DNA of 37,183 bases. It comes from Candidatus Aquidulcis sp. (GTDB taxonomy: Bacteria > Chloroflexota > Anaerolineae > Anaerolineales > UBA4823). Below, piece after piece: positions 16,070 through 24,297 of the stretch. Both the position numbers and the translations under genes were made by a program. The notes beneath the pieces were generated by a model that was not told the DNA's origin, searched no databases, and worked only from the letters and a program-made list of their open reading frames with translations. The stretch spans positions 1 through 37,183 of the forward strand of contig DYIZ01000054.1 of the NCBI GenBank assembly GCA_020723385.1, read 5' to 3'. Within the stretch, counting starts at the first letter, position 1. Each line of letters starts with the position of its first letter.

Positions 16070-17488
16070 ATGTACGAGACCGCACTCGACGATATCCTGT
16101 CCCTTCTCGAACACAGCCTGAGCATCGCTGACGGGAAAGGCGAGATCCTGGATAACGCCAAGCTGCGCGCCACGATCCACCGGCTGGCGGAGGTTTCTGC
16201 CCTGGAGAATGGCGTTCGCCAGGGGCTGGCGCGCTACGTGGTGCGGCTGGCCGCCCAGGCACTCGGTATAATCCCGGCTTCCATACACACCCTTTACATG
16301 GCGCGCGGGCGCGGCGATATCCCGCCCAATTTCACTGTTCCGGCGCTCAACCTGCGCGCCCTGGTTTTCAATGCAGCGCGGGCCGTCTTCCGAACGGCGA
16401 TCAGCCTCGAGGCTGGCCCCTTTATCTTCGAGATCGCCCGCTCCGAGATCGGTTACACCCACCAGCGCCCGGCGGAGTACGCCACGAGCGTGCTGGCGGC
16501 AGCCATTGCCGAAGGTTACACAGGGCCGGTCTTCCTCCAGGGCGACCATTTTCAGTTCATCGCCAAGCAGTACGCCGAGTCGCCCGAGGCAGAACACCAG
16601 GTGCTGCGGGAGCTGACTGCGGAAGCGATTGCTGCCGGGTTCTACAACATTGATATTGACGCTTCAACCCTGGTGGACATCAGCAAACCGACGATCCCTG
16701 AACAGCAGACGCTCAATGTCGCACTGACCAGCGAGTTCTTGGCGTATATTCGCTCCCTCGAACCGGAGGGGATCGCCATCTCAGTGGGCGGCGAGATCGG
16801 CGAAGTGGGCGGGCACAACTCGACCGAGCCGGAGCTGCGCACCTTCATGGACGGCTGCGCCGCCGAGCTGAAAAAGCTGGCTCCTGGAGCTGCAGGATTG
16901 AGCAAGATCAGCATTCAGACAGGAACCTCTCACGGCGGGGTGGTGCTGCCCGATGGCTCGATTGCCCGGGTGACGGTAGACTTCGACACGCTGACCCGAT
17001 TGAGCCGCGTCGCTCGAAAAGTGTACGGGATTGGCGGGCCGGTGCAGCACGGCGCGTCCACCCTCCCGGAAACGGCGTTCGACAAGTTCGTCGAGTGCGA
17101 GACGCTGGAAGTTCACCTGGCGACGAATTTCCAGAACATCCTGTTCGAACGCCTGCCTGATGATCTTCGGGCGGAAATCTATGCCTGGGTGGACGAAAAC
17201 CAGGCAGCCGAACGCAAGCCCGGCATGACTGACGAGCAATTTTATTACCGCAACCGCAAGTTTGCCCTCGGCCCGTTCAAATCGAAGATGTGGAATCTCA
17301 CCCCGGTCAAGCGCACCGAGATCGTCAACGCCTGGGCTGACCAGTTCCGCAAGCTGTTCGTTTTCCTGGGGATGCGGCGCACGCGGCGGTACGTGGATGA
17401 TTTCATCAAGCCGATCGTCGTCCAGCCAGATTTAAATTTCTACCTCGGAAAGACGGGCTCCGAGGATGTGAAAGGCATGGCCGATTGA
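16070..17488 (+). CDS. Long class II aldolase family protein
   Basis: This 472-residue protein is a second class II aldolase-type TIM barrel, much longer than the first. Metal and catalytic motifs remain: LQGDHFQF (Asp159, His160), VGGEIGEVGG (Glu242), TGTSHGG (His288) and GPVQHGAS (His327), then VHLATNFQN in place of the usual NIDTD. About 85 extra residues precede the barrel and about 110 follow, so the substrate may differ from fructose bisphosphate. A good AGGAGG site lies upstream of the ATG at 16070. It may be a paralogue for another ketose phosphate or a structural subgroup; the family is clear, the substrate is not. Confidence 0.8.
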   Translation: MYETALDDILSLLEHSLSIADGKGEILDNAKLRATIHRLAEVSALENGVRQGLARYVVRLAAQALGIIPASIHTLYMARGRGDIPPNFTVPALNLRALVFNAARAVFRTAISLEAGPFIFEIARSEIGYTHQRPAEYATSVLAAAIAEGYTGPVFLQGDHFQFIAKQYAESPEAEHQVLRELTAEAIAAGFYNIDIDASTLVDISKPTIPEQQTLNVALTSEFLAYIRSLEPEGIAISVGGEIGEVGGHNSTEPELRTFMDGCAAELKKLAPGAAGLSKISIQTGTSHGGVVLPDGSIARVTVDFDTLTRLSRVARKVYGIGGPVQHGASTLPETAFDKFVECETLEVHLATNFQNILFERLPDDLRAEIYAWVDENQAAERKPGMTDEQFYYRNRKFALGPFKSKMWNLTPVKRTEIVNAWADQFRKLFVFLGMRRTRRYVDDFIKPIVVQPDLNFYLGKTGSEDVKGMAD

Positions 17489-17506
17489 GCTATCGAGAGA
17501 TAGCTG

Positions 17507-17539
17507 CACGGGAGCAAGGGATAAGCCTTTGCTCCCGTG
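17507..17539 (+). terminator. Intrinsic terminator after the long aldolase
   Basis: Arms CACGGGAGCAAGGG (17507-17520) and CCTTTGCTCCCGTG (17526-17539) pair over 14 bp with one wobble around an ATAAG loop. A small GCTATC/GATAGC hairpin lies between it and the stop codon at 17486-17488. The T-rich stretch after it is short, so termination strength is uncertain. Confidence 0.7.
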
Positions 17540-17563
17540 TTGTATGTTCAGGTAGAAACCGGT

Positions 17564-17613
17564 CTTCGACTACGCTCAGACCGCCTGGTGAAGCGCCCTG
17601 AGCGTAGTCGAAG
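17564..17613. repeat. Inverted 16-nt repeat, copy 2
   Basis: CTTCGACTACGCTCAG (17564-17579) faces its exact reverse complement CTGAGCGTAGTCGAAG (17598-17613), with an 18-nt loop region. The second arm is identical to 13629-13644. It lies between the terminator and the Nudix gene; a small GCGGCCTAAAGGCCG hairpin-like stretch follows near 17640. Confidence 0.8.
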
Positions 17614-17680
17614 GGGCTTCACACCATAAACTGCACCAGCGGCCTAAAGGCCGAAATCCGGCAATTCGGGAAATTACATC

Positions 17681-18181
17681 TTGCCAGCTTCCGATCAAGG
17701 CTCCACCCACGACCGATACACGCTCATCCCGCGCACGCTGATCTTCCTGACGCGGGGCGAGAGCGTATTGCTGCTCAAAGGCGCGCCGCACAAACGACTG
17801 TGGGCCAACCGCTACAATGGGGTCGGCGGGCACATCGAGCGGGGCGAAGATGTGCTCACCGCGGCCCGCCGCGAGCTGCTCGAAGAGACCGGGCTGGAGC
17901 CGACGAATCTATGGCTGTGCGGGGTGATCGCGGTGGATACCGGGCAAAATCCCGGTATCGGTATCTTCGTTCTGCGGGGCGAGTGCCCCACGGGCGAGCC
18001 GATCTCCTCCTCCGAGGGAGAGCTTTCCTGGATTTCGCCAACGGATTTGGATGATCTCCCGCTGGTAGAAGATCTGGCTGTGCTGCTGCCGCGCGTGCTG
18101 GCAATGCAGGCGGGCGGGCCGCCTTTTGCCGCGCTGTACCGCTACGACGAGGCAGGGAAACTGGTGATCGGTTTTCATTGA
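17681..18181 (+). CDS. Nudix hydrolase
   Basis: This 166-residue protein holds a complete Nudix box at residues 50-72: G50, E56, then REL (64-66) and EETGL (68-72), matching GX5EX7REUXEEXGU. Such enzymes use Mg2+ to cleave nucleoside diphosphates linked to another group, for example oxidised dNTPs or nucleotide sugars; the subtype here is likely MutT-like (8-oxo-dGTP diphosphatase kind) but not certain. The only good start is TTG at 17681, as no ATG or GTG lies before the conserved YTLIPRTLIF strand. Confidence 0.85.
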   Translation: MPASDQGSTHDRYTLIPRTLIFLTRGESVLLLKGAPHKRLWANRYNGVGGHIERGEDVLTAARRELLEETGLEPTNLWLCGVIAVDTGQNPGIGIFVLRGECPTGEPISSSEGELSWISPTDLDDLPLVEDLAVLLPRVLAMQAGGPPFAALYRYDEAGKLVIGFH

Positions 18182-18267
18182 GCATTTTTCAGGGTGATAT
18201 TCCAGAATGCCAGGAGAAATTTAGCAACCTGGGTAAACTAACCAATTAACAGCTCGGGAGAAATGTT

Positions 18268-18546
18268 ATGAAACTCAATCTAAGGGCCATCATCATTTTC
18301 CTGGTTCTATTTGCCGTCCTGGCGATCCTTCCCATCATCCCCATTCAAACCGCGCCGGTGATTCCCAACCCGGTCTACCAGCTTTCGTTTGTCACTCTGG
18401 CCGGAGTGATCTGGCGGTATGCTGCACCGCTGGTGGGGGTTTCGTATCGCTGGGGATGGTATACCGGCGCGGTGATCCTGCTCATCCCGCTGATCAGTCT
18501 GCTGGCTGGTCTGCTCTTCTCTCGCCAACGTGGCTCACGCTCGTAG
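18268..18546 (+). CDS. Small membrane protein, unknown
   Basis: This 92-residue hydrophobic protein has about three membrane segments: residues about 6-26, 38-58 and 65-84, ending in a basic tail RQRGSRS. I do not recognise the family. A GGGAG ribosome site lies before the ATG at 18268. It is followed after 32 nt by another small membrane protein gene with a strong AGGAGG site, so the two may be cotranscribed. Confidence 0.65.
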   Translation: MKLNLRAIIIFLVLFAVLAILPIIPIQTAPVIPNPVYQLSFVTLAGVIWRYAAPLVGVSYRWGWYTGAVILLIPLISLLAGLLFSRQRGSRS

Positions 18547-18578
18547 GCTGTATCCCATTCTTTTCCAGGAGGCGCTTT

Positions 18579-19049
18579 ATGAATATTCGTTCTCTGCTTC
18601 TCGCCAGCGGCATCGCCGGTCTGTTCATCGGGGCGCTGTCGGATCTGCCGTTCATCAGCCTGGGCAATTGTGTTTTGTGCATGTGGGTGTGGGGGGGCGG
18701 CATCCTGGCGGTCTATATGTACCGCGTTTTCGAGACCGGCCAGCCCAACCCAACCACGGGCAACGCCATCGCCATCGGGGCGCTGGCCGGGATGGTTGGA
18801 GCAATCGTCGGCACGATCATCTCGGCTTTGTTCAGCGGGGTCGGCAGCGCGGTGGTGTACAAATGGCTGGAAACGATCCCGGAGTTTGCCGAGCAGATGC
18901 AAGGGCTGCCAGTCCCTGGTTTACAGACGGGGAATGTTTCTATCACGGATGTGGTGTGCAATATCGTACTCTACCCATCATTCGGGGCGGTGGGCGGGTG
19001 GCTGGCGTCGCTGATCTGGAAGGCGCCGAAAAAGGCGGATTTGGTGTAG
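18579..19049 (+). CDS. Small multi-pass membrane protein, unknown
   Basis: This 156-residue protein has about four membrane segments (roughly 5-22, 28-48, 62-86 and 130-150) and a Cys-containing LGNCVLCMWVWGGG motif around residues 28-41. Proteins with such a NCxxCxWV segment and glycine-rich helices occur as uncharacterised membrane proteins in several bacteria and archaea; no function is known to me. The start at 18579 follows an AGGAGG site; the frame is open upstream to 18456 but that part overlaps the previous gene. Confidence 0.65.
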   Translation: MNIRSLLLASGIAGLFIGALSDLPFISLGNCVLCMWVWGGGILAVYMYRVFETGQPNPTTGNAIAIGALAGMVGAIVGTIISALFSGVGSAVVYKWLETIPEFAEQMQGLPVPGLQTGNVSITDVVCNIVLYPSFGAVGGWLASLIWKAPKKADLV

Positions 19050-19281
19050 TATAGGCTCTGAATCCGATGAGTATCAGATCGTTCACCGCGGAGATTGCTG
19101 CGTCCGCGGAGTTGTTTGATGCCGGAAGTGACTGGAGCAGGTCAGTGAAAGCGAAGGCAGATGGGGCATGACCATGGCGGGACTGAATTCCCAAACTGGC
19201 GAACCTGGCCAGCAGTCATTGTGCTGATTCCGAATGCTCTCTATAAGTTAATTCTCGCTAAAAGTACCTGGAGATTTGTGT
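19050..19281. other. 232-nt spacer without a gene
   Basis: No gene is seen. Near 19082-19110 the sequence CACCGCGGAG...GTCCGCGGAG shows a short repeated GCGGAG element like other periodic spacers in this window. No convincing promoter or terminator was found. Confidence 0.4.
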
Positions 19282-19941
19282 ATGAAAAACGCGTTTGCGC
19301 TAATCTTTGCAATCTTACTTCTCGTTAGCTGTTCCAGTTTTCAACCCGCTCCGACGACAGCCTCACCATCCATGGCCCCAACGAAAATTATAGCCCCGAG
19401 TAAGTCACCAACCCCGACCCTTACTCAATCACCAATACCGTCATCTACTCCAACGAATACAATAATCCCAAGTGATACACCGTTCCCAACTTATACTCAA
19501 ACCCCATTGCCATCATCAACTTCAACGGAAATTCCTACCCTGCAATTTTATGCCATTGACCCTACAATCGTCGCGACATCGGTCAGTTGCAGTAGTTCAC
19601 CAGGCGTATTTTGCGTATCAGGGTTGGGAATTAAATTATCCGGAACAAAACTGAGTAAGTATGAGGTTGTTGTTAGCTGGCCGGGGTTTACGGGAACTTC
19701 ATTCGAGTGTCCACAGCAAGCGCTGCTTGTCTCTTTTGGCGAAAATATGGCTCCAGTTGTATGCGATAGTAATGGGATTACTTTTATTTCAGTTGGTTTA
19801 ACCGAATTGACGATCACGATCAATTGGGATGGCGGCTCTTATACCGAAACCCTTTATCCCGCTTACGAAGTCGTTGCACCCCAGGGGCCAGAATGCAAAC
19901 CACAATGTTTGGTCGGAAAAGCGGAAATGACCATACCCTGA
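19282..19941 (+). CDS. Lipoprotein with Thr/Pro/Ser-rich linker, unknown
   Basis: This 219-residue protein has a lipoprotein signal peptide with lipobox LVSC (Cys17). Residues about 20-85 form a low-complexity linker rich in T, P and S with TPT-like steps, as in many exported Chloroflexota proteins. The C-terminal domain (about 90-219) is predicted beta-rich with cysteines, for example SCSSSPGVFC and ECKPQC, which could form disulfides outside the cell. No family is recognised. The ATG at 19282 was preferred over the TTG at 19276. Confidence 0.75.
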   Translation: MKNAFALIFAILLLVSCSSFQPAPTTASPSMAPTKIIAPSKSPTPTLTQSPIPSSTPTNTIIPSDTPFPTYTQTPLPSSTSTEIPTLQFYAIDPTIVATSVSCSSSPGVFCVSGLGIKLSGTKLSKYEVVVSWPGFTGTSFECPQQALLVSFGENMAPVVCDSNGITFISVGLTELTITINWDGGSYTETLYPAYEVVAPQGPECKPQCLVGKAEMTIP

Positions 19942-20019
19942 GAGGTTTGCTTCAAAGTCATCTTCAGTTGGCCTGGCAAGTATCCATAATAGTTGGGTGA
20001 AAAGCAGAGGATAAATTAC

Positions 20020-20220
20020 ATGAGCCAGTTATCAAAAAAGATCATTAAATCTGGTCTGGTTTTATTTATCCCAGTGGGACTAATATTCGCAATCCTGGAA
20101 CTTGCTACCTGTGGCTGGATTGACGACATATCTTCGGCTTTGAGTGTAGCCTATTCCCCAGATGGTAAAACCTTTGCTATAACTTCTTCGACCGAAATAT
20201 ACGTTTTTGAGAATAAGTGA
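20020..20220 (+). CDS. Short membrane protein with one WD40-like blade (possible remnant)
   Basis: This 66-residue product has one hydrophobic segment (about residues 10-30) followed by VAYSPDGKTFAITSSTEIYV, which looks like a single WD40/PD40 propeller blade, and then stops. Propellers need several blades, so this may be the start of a decayed larger gene. No continuation in other frames was found in the 87 nt before the next gene. Confidence 0.45.
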   Translation: MSQLSKKIIKSGLVLFIPVGLIFAILELATCGWIDDISSALSVAYSPDGKTFAITSSTEIYVFENK

Positions 20221-20307
20221 TTAGCAGGATGCTGTTGGAAGAGCCAGACCAGTAAATTACTCCAAATTGATTTCAGCCATGGCACACCCTATGTCAGGAG
20301 CAACCCC

Positions 20308-20748
20308 ATGCCGACCACTCTTATCATCGTCATCATCATTGGGCTTTTGGGAGGTATCGCAGTCGGCCTTCAAGGCCCTCTCGCCAGTTTGATCAGCCAG
20401 CGGATTGGGGCGATAGAGAGCGCCTTCATCGTCCACCTGGGCGGGGCGGTGGCAGCCCTGATTATTTTGATCGCCATAGGGGGAGGCCGTCTCGACAGTT
20501 GGCGGACGGTGCCGTGGTATGCGCTCGGAGCCGGAGTGTTGGGCCTGATTTTGATCAGCTCGATCAGTTACGCCATTCCTCGATTGGGGATCGCCACGAC
20601 TCTAACCTTGATCGTGGTCGGCCAGCTCGGCGTGGGGGCCATTCTCGATCACTTTGGGCTGCTTGGGGCAGCCATCCGACCATTGGATTTGTCACGCCTG
20701 ATTGGCCTGGGCGTGATTTTCATCGGGATTTGGCTGATGGTGCGATAA
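20308..20748 (+). CDS. DMT-superfamily membrane protein, YdcZ-like
   Basis: This 146-residue protein has five predicted membrane helices and the pattern of the YdcZ (DUF606) group of the drug/metabolite transporter superfamily: a glycine-rich first helix followed by GLQGPLASLI, then a GALAAL-like second helix and a GVGAILDHFG segment. The substrate is unknown. The start at 20308 is 87 nt after the WD40-like stub, and the next gene begins 13 nt after its stop. Confidence 0.75.
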   Translation: MPTTLIIVIIIGLLGGIAVGLQGPLASLISQRIGAIESAFIVHLGGAVAALIILIAIGGGRLDSWRTVPWYALGAGVLGLILISSISYAIPRLGIATTLTLIVVGQLGVGAILDHFGLLGAAIRPLDLSRLIGLGVIFIGIWLMVR

Positions 20749-20761
20749 AAGCAGGAGAACC

Positions 20762-22033
20762 ATGCAGATTACGATCATTGCTCCCGGCACGCAAGGCGAC
20801 GTGCGGCCCTACGTGGCCCTCGGGGTCGGTCTGAAAGCCGCCGGGCACGCGGTGCGCGTGGCCACCCACCTCAACTTCGAGACGCTGGTCACGCGGTATG
20901 GGCTGTCGTTCTGTCCCATGCACGGCGACACCGAAGCCCTGATGCGCGACCCGAAAGTGGGGAACGCCCTGGCGAAGAACAATCCCATCGCCCAAATTTC
21001 GCTGCTGCAAAAAAAACTGATCGTATTGAATCAGCAATGGATGCGCGACTGCCTGGATGCCTGCCAGGAGGCGGATGTGGTCATCGGAGGCTTCGGCGGG
21101 GTGATCGCCGGGCAGCCGGTAGCCGAAAAACTGGGCATACCGTTCGTCCAGGCGTGGCTGGTTCCCTTTCTGCCGACGCGGGCCTTCCCGGCGGTCACAT
21201 TCCCCATGATGCGTACCTGGCTGGGCGGGCGGCTCAACCGGCTCTCGCACATTCTGGGCTGGCGGCTGATGGCATGGCCGATGCAGCGCGCCTCGGTCAA
21301 CGCGGCGCGGCGCGCCGTTTTGGGACTGCCGCCAGCCCCTTATTGCGACGGCCCGCTGGCATGGCTCAAGCAGCACGATTTTCCTGTGCTGAACGGCTTC
21401 AGCCCCAATGTCGTCCCGCCTCCCCCGGATTGGGACGCGCATTGTCACGTCACCGGCTACTGGTTTCTCGATCCGCTCCCCGACTGGCAGCCCCCCTCGG
21501 GGCTGGTGGATTTTTTGGAAGCCGGGCCGCCGCCGGTGTACATCGGCTTCGGGAGTATGAGCCACGGCGATCCCCAGTCGGCCACCCGCATGGTGCTGCA
21601 AGCGCTCCAGCTTGCCGGGCAGCGCGGCGTGCTGCTATCTGGCTGGGGCGGGCTGACTCAGGCCGATCTCCCGCCATCCGTTTACATGGTGGATTCTGTT
21701 CCGCACAACTGGCTGTTTCCCCAAATGGCGGCGGTGGTGCATCACGGCGGCGCAGGGACGACCGCGGCGGGCCTGCGCGCCGGGAAACCCACGATCATCG
21801 CGCCATTCATCTCGCTCGATCAGGCCTTTTGGGGCTGGCGGGTGGCTGACCTGGGAGTTGGCCTGCCGCCGATCCCATCGAGACGCCTGACGGCGGAAAA
21901 TCTGGCCCAGGCCATTACCACCGCCGTGACCGACCCGGTCATGCGACAGAAGGCGTCGCACCTGGGGGCGAAGATCCGCGCTGAGGATGGCGTATCCCGG
22001 GCGGTCGAGAGCTTGTTCGCCGATTGGAAATAA
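20762..22033 (+). CDS. GT1 (UGT-like) glycosyltransferase
   Basis: This 423-residue protein belongs to the GT1 group that includes sterol and macrolide glucosyltransferases. It opens with ITIIAPGTQGDVRPYVALG, and the C-terminal donor site reads SVPHNWLFPQMAAVVHHGGA followed by GTTAAGLRAGKPTIIAPF, with the characteristic HHGGAGT. FGSMSHGDPQ is the domain hinge. It should glycosylate a small lipophilic acceptor such as a lipid or carotenoid, with the acceptor unknown. A CAGGAG ribosome site precedes the ATG. It is separate from the glycan locus and its GC content is higher than that of its neighbours. Confidence 0.88.
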   Translation: MQITIIAPGTQGDVRPYVALGVGLKAAGHAVRVATHLNFETLVTRYGLSFCPMHGDTEALMRDPKVGNALAKNNPIAQISLLQKKLIVLNQQWMRDCLDACQEADVVIGGFGGVIAGQPVAEKLGIPFVQAWLVPFLPTRAFPAVTFPMMRTWLGGRLNRLSHILGWRLMAWPMQRASVNAARRAVLGLPPAPYCDGPLAWLKQHDFPVLNGFSPNVVPPPPDWDAHCHVTGYWFLDPLPDWQPPSGLVDFLEAGPPPVYIGFGSMSHGDPQSATRMVLQALQLAGQRGVLLSGWGGLTQADLPPSVYMVDSVPHNWLFPQMAAVVHHGGAGTTAAGLRAGKPTIIAPFISLDQAFWGWRVADLGVGLPPIPSRRLTAENLAQAITTAVTDPVMRQKASHLGAKIRAEDGVSRAVESLFADWK

Positions 22034-22057
22034 CATCAGCCAGGACTTGACGAGACA

Positions 22058-22576
22058 ATGACGCAGAAAGTCGAGAGTTTTCGCCCACTGCAAATAACCT
22101 CCTCCCGTGAGGATGATTGGGCCGCCAACCTGCTGGGCAGGCTATCATCCAGGCAAAAGCGGGCTTTGCTGCTGCGCTTGATCTACCACGGGCTGATGAT
22201 CGCCCTGCTCATCGGATTAGACGCTTTCGTGTGCCGGATCTTCATTCGCCAACCGATGATCGAAACTTTCCTGCTTGGTCTCTTTTGGAGCATCTTCCTG
22301 GGAGCGCTCGCTGTCTATCATTTTCAGTCAGGCGCAAAGCTGTGGAGAGATATTCGGGACAGGCTTGTGATGGTACTATCCGGCAGGGTTCACAAGTATT
22401 TTTATGTTGCCGGCGGCGGACGCGGGAATGCCAGCAAATTTGTCTGTTGCATCTATATACGCGGCGAAAGCTTTACGGTCTCTCGTTCGATTTATGACCG
22501 GCTTTCGGAAAAACAGAAATACCGGATTTATTACGCCCCAAACTGTAAGGAGCTTCTGAATATAGAAATCGCGTGA
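22058..22576 (+). CDS. Membrane protein with two N-terminal helices, unknown
   Basis: This 172-residue protein has two membrane segments (about residues 44-64 and 70-92) and a soluble C-terminal part of about 75 residues with VHKYFYVAGGGRG and YDRLSEKQKYRIYYAPNCKE. The C-terminal part resembles uncharacterised domains where a short beta-barrel-like fold follows two membrane helices; I do not recognise the family. It follows the GT1 gene by 24 nt. Confidence 0.6.
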   Translation: MTQKVESFRPLQITSSREDDWAANLLGRLSSRQKRALLLRLIYHGLMIALLIGLDAFVCRIFIRQPMIETFLLGLFWSIFLGALAVYHFQSGAKLWRDIRDRLVMVLSGRVHKYFYVAGGGRGNASKFVCCIYIRGESFTVSRSIYDRLSEKQKYRIYYAPNCKELLNIEIA

Positions 22577-22603
22577 GATCATGCGAACAGAAAGGATCCC
22601 CCT

Positions 22604-23131
22604 ATGAACGACCCTATCAACCTGTCAAATCAACCAAACCCAAATACTTTCGAGTGTATCAATTGCGGAGCAGCCGTTCTGTTAGACGCCAGAAAATGTC
22701 CTCACTGCGGGTTAGATTTTTATCCACCCGAAGAGCCATCTGCGGCGAATACAATTGCCCCAATTGATCAGCCGAATCAAGCCGATCAAAGCAGTTTCGA
22801 GTGCTTCAACTGTGGGGCTACCGTTCTCATCGAGGCAAGAACCTGCCCTCAATGCGGTATGGATTTTTACACGCCCGAAGATCCAACCCCGAAGAAAGAC
22901 ATTCGGTGCAGCCGGTGCGGCGGCGCATTGCGCGAAGGCATCACGATTGATCGAGGTCCTTCGGGGCGCAAATACAATACCGAATGGGTGCAAGGCAGGC
23001 CACAGGAGTTATTCCTGGCAGGCCTGGATACAACGGGGCTGCCCACTTATTATGTGATCACCTACCGCTGCGAGGTGTGCGGGTATTTGGAATCGTTCGC
23101 AGAAAAACAACAATCGGGCATGAGCCATTGA
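22604..23131 (+). CDS. Zinc-ribbon protein with two tandem ribbon repeats
   Basis: This 175-residue protein has a duplicated unit: ECINCGAAVLLDARKCPHCG (C18, C21, C32, C35) and ECFNCGATVLIEARTCPQCG (C67, C70, C81, C84), each followed by a DFYxPE tail. A third, split ribbon uses C102/C105 and C156/C159 (RCSRCGG and RCEVCGY) around a longer insert. All three can bind zinc. The function is unknown; such ribbons often mediate protein contacts. The near-identical units point to an internal duplication. An AAAGGAT site precedes the ATG. Confidence 0.7.
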   Translation: MNDPINLSNQPNPNTFECINCGAAVLLDARKCPHCGLDFYPPEEPSAANTIAPIDQPNQADQSSFECFNCGATVLIEARTCPQCGMDFYTPEDPTPKKDIRCSRCGGALREGITIDRGPSGRKYNTEWVQGRPQELFLAGLDTTGLPTYYVITYRCEVCGYLESFAEKQQSGMSH

Positions 23132-23551
23132 GCGAGAGTGCGTTCGATAGTTCTTTGCCGATCCCGCCGCAGCTAACAATCCACAGTTAGTAAGCTGAAG
23201 GTGACACTGTTTTGCGAATACAGTCACCTGCCCGCCGATTTTCAATGGGGCTTCGATAATTTTAGCGCGGCGGGGGCCATCCACGAATAGGCGCGAATAC
23301 TCGAATGACATGGGCCGGGCGCTGACATTCGTGTATTCGCGAGGTATTCGCGGATGGTTTTCGCGCTCATGCCAAGAATTGCCGATTTTCTGTAGACCCC
23401 GGTTGGAAGAGTATGCTATACTAAAATCGTATCGTAGATGGTAGGGTTTGTAACGGGGTCATGCAGTTTAGGCAAAGGAGAAACGAGGAATCAGGTTAAC
23501 CAGTGCGTAAAATAACGCCAGACATACAAAATATTGACTGGAGGGTTACCC
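23132..23551. other. 420-nt spacer with an inverted periodic repeat and promoter-like element
   Basis: No gene is seen. Arms 23277-23310 and 23324-23357 form an imperfect dyad built from CGAAT units on one side and ATTCG units on the other. An extended -10-like TGCTATACT lies at 23414-23422, about 130 nt before the next gene. A GGAGGG ribosome site at 23540-23545 serves the ATG at 23552. Confidence 0.55.
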
Positions 23552-24274
23552 ATGGAAGCTCACACTGGTAACAAGAGAACAAACTTGGCTATCATCGTTA
23601 TAACAAGCGTCATCTTATTGATAACTAGCGTCATCGCAGTGGTTTTTCTCGCCAGTCCTTTTGGACAAAAAATACATGCTTCCGAGTGGTGGCTGATCGT
23701 ATGGTCTGCCTTTCTCCTTGGGTTATATATCATTTTGATAGTGAGAAACTGGCAGCGATGGGGAAAAGCTCGAAAAATAATGATGATCAGCATGACGATC
23801 TTGACAGTTTTTGCCCTGGGAGGCACTGCGTATACTTCCTGGCCAAACTTGCCGTGGGGACAAGCAAAGGCGTTCCAAACAGCCAATCGCTTCATGGCCA
23901 ACCTGAGAGACGCCAATTACACTGTGGCTGCCGCGGAACTTTCTCCCGTTACCCAAAATTATATTGGTGTCGAGGATCTGGACAGCCCTGAGGCGCGGCC
24001 TGTCTCCTGGAATTTGAGCAAGATTGATAATTCAGTAGTGAGCGGTACAGCTACTTTTTCGGATGGCGTAGAGTTGCCGGTTGAAATCAGGTTGACCTGG
24101 CTCAAGAATCGTTGGCGAATAAGCGGCGTGACGTTCGGAGAATGGACAAAAGACGTCAACGGCGAGATTCAAATCAACGTTCGAATGGATTTTTTGTTTT
24201 GTTGTGATCTTCCCTGGCCCATTGACATCTTCAGCAATTTAATCGAGAAACTTATAGCGATGATAGTTCACTGA
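23552..24274 (+). CDS. Three-helix membrane protein with C-terminal NTF2-like domain, unknown
   Basis: This 240-residue protein has three membrane segments (about 15-36, 45-65 and 73-93) followed by an extracytoplasmic domain. The domain begins AKAFQTANRFMANLRDANYT and has an ITG-like VSGTATFSDG and LTWLKNRWRISGVTFG, the general pattern of small NTF2/DUF4878-type cone domains. The fold call is a guess from pattern. The GGAGGG site supports the ATG at 23552 over the TTG at 23534. Confidence 0.6.
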   Translation: MEAHTGNKRTNLAIIVITSVILLITSVIAVVFLASPFGQKIHASEWWLIVWSAFLLGLYIILIVRNWQRWGKARKIMMISMTILTVFALGGTAYTSWPNLPWGQAKAFQTANRFMANLRDANYTVAAAELSPVTQNYIGVEDLDSPEARPVSWNLSKIDNSVVSGTATFSDGVELPVEIRLTWLKNRWRISGVTFGEWTKDVNGEIQINVRMDFLFCCDLPWPIDIFSNLIEKLIAMIVH

Positions 24275-24297
24275 TTTGCTTGCAAAGGAATTCTCCT

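Noticed and set aside
21037-21849. 270-residue open frame in another frame of the GT1 gene
   Set aside because: Rich in Ala/Arg/Gly as expected of a shadow frame; the GT1 frame has complete motifs.
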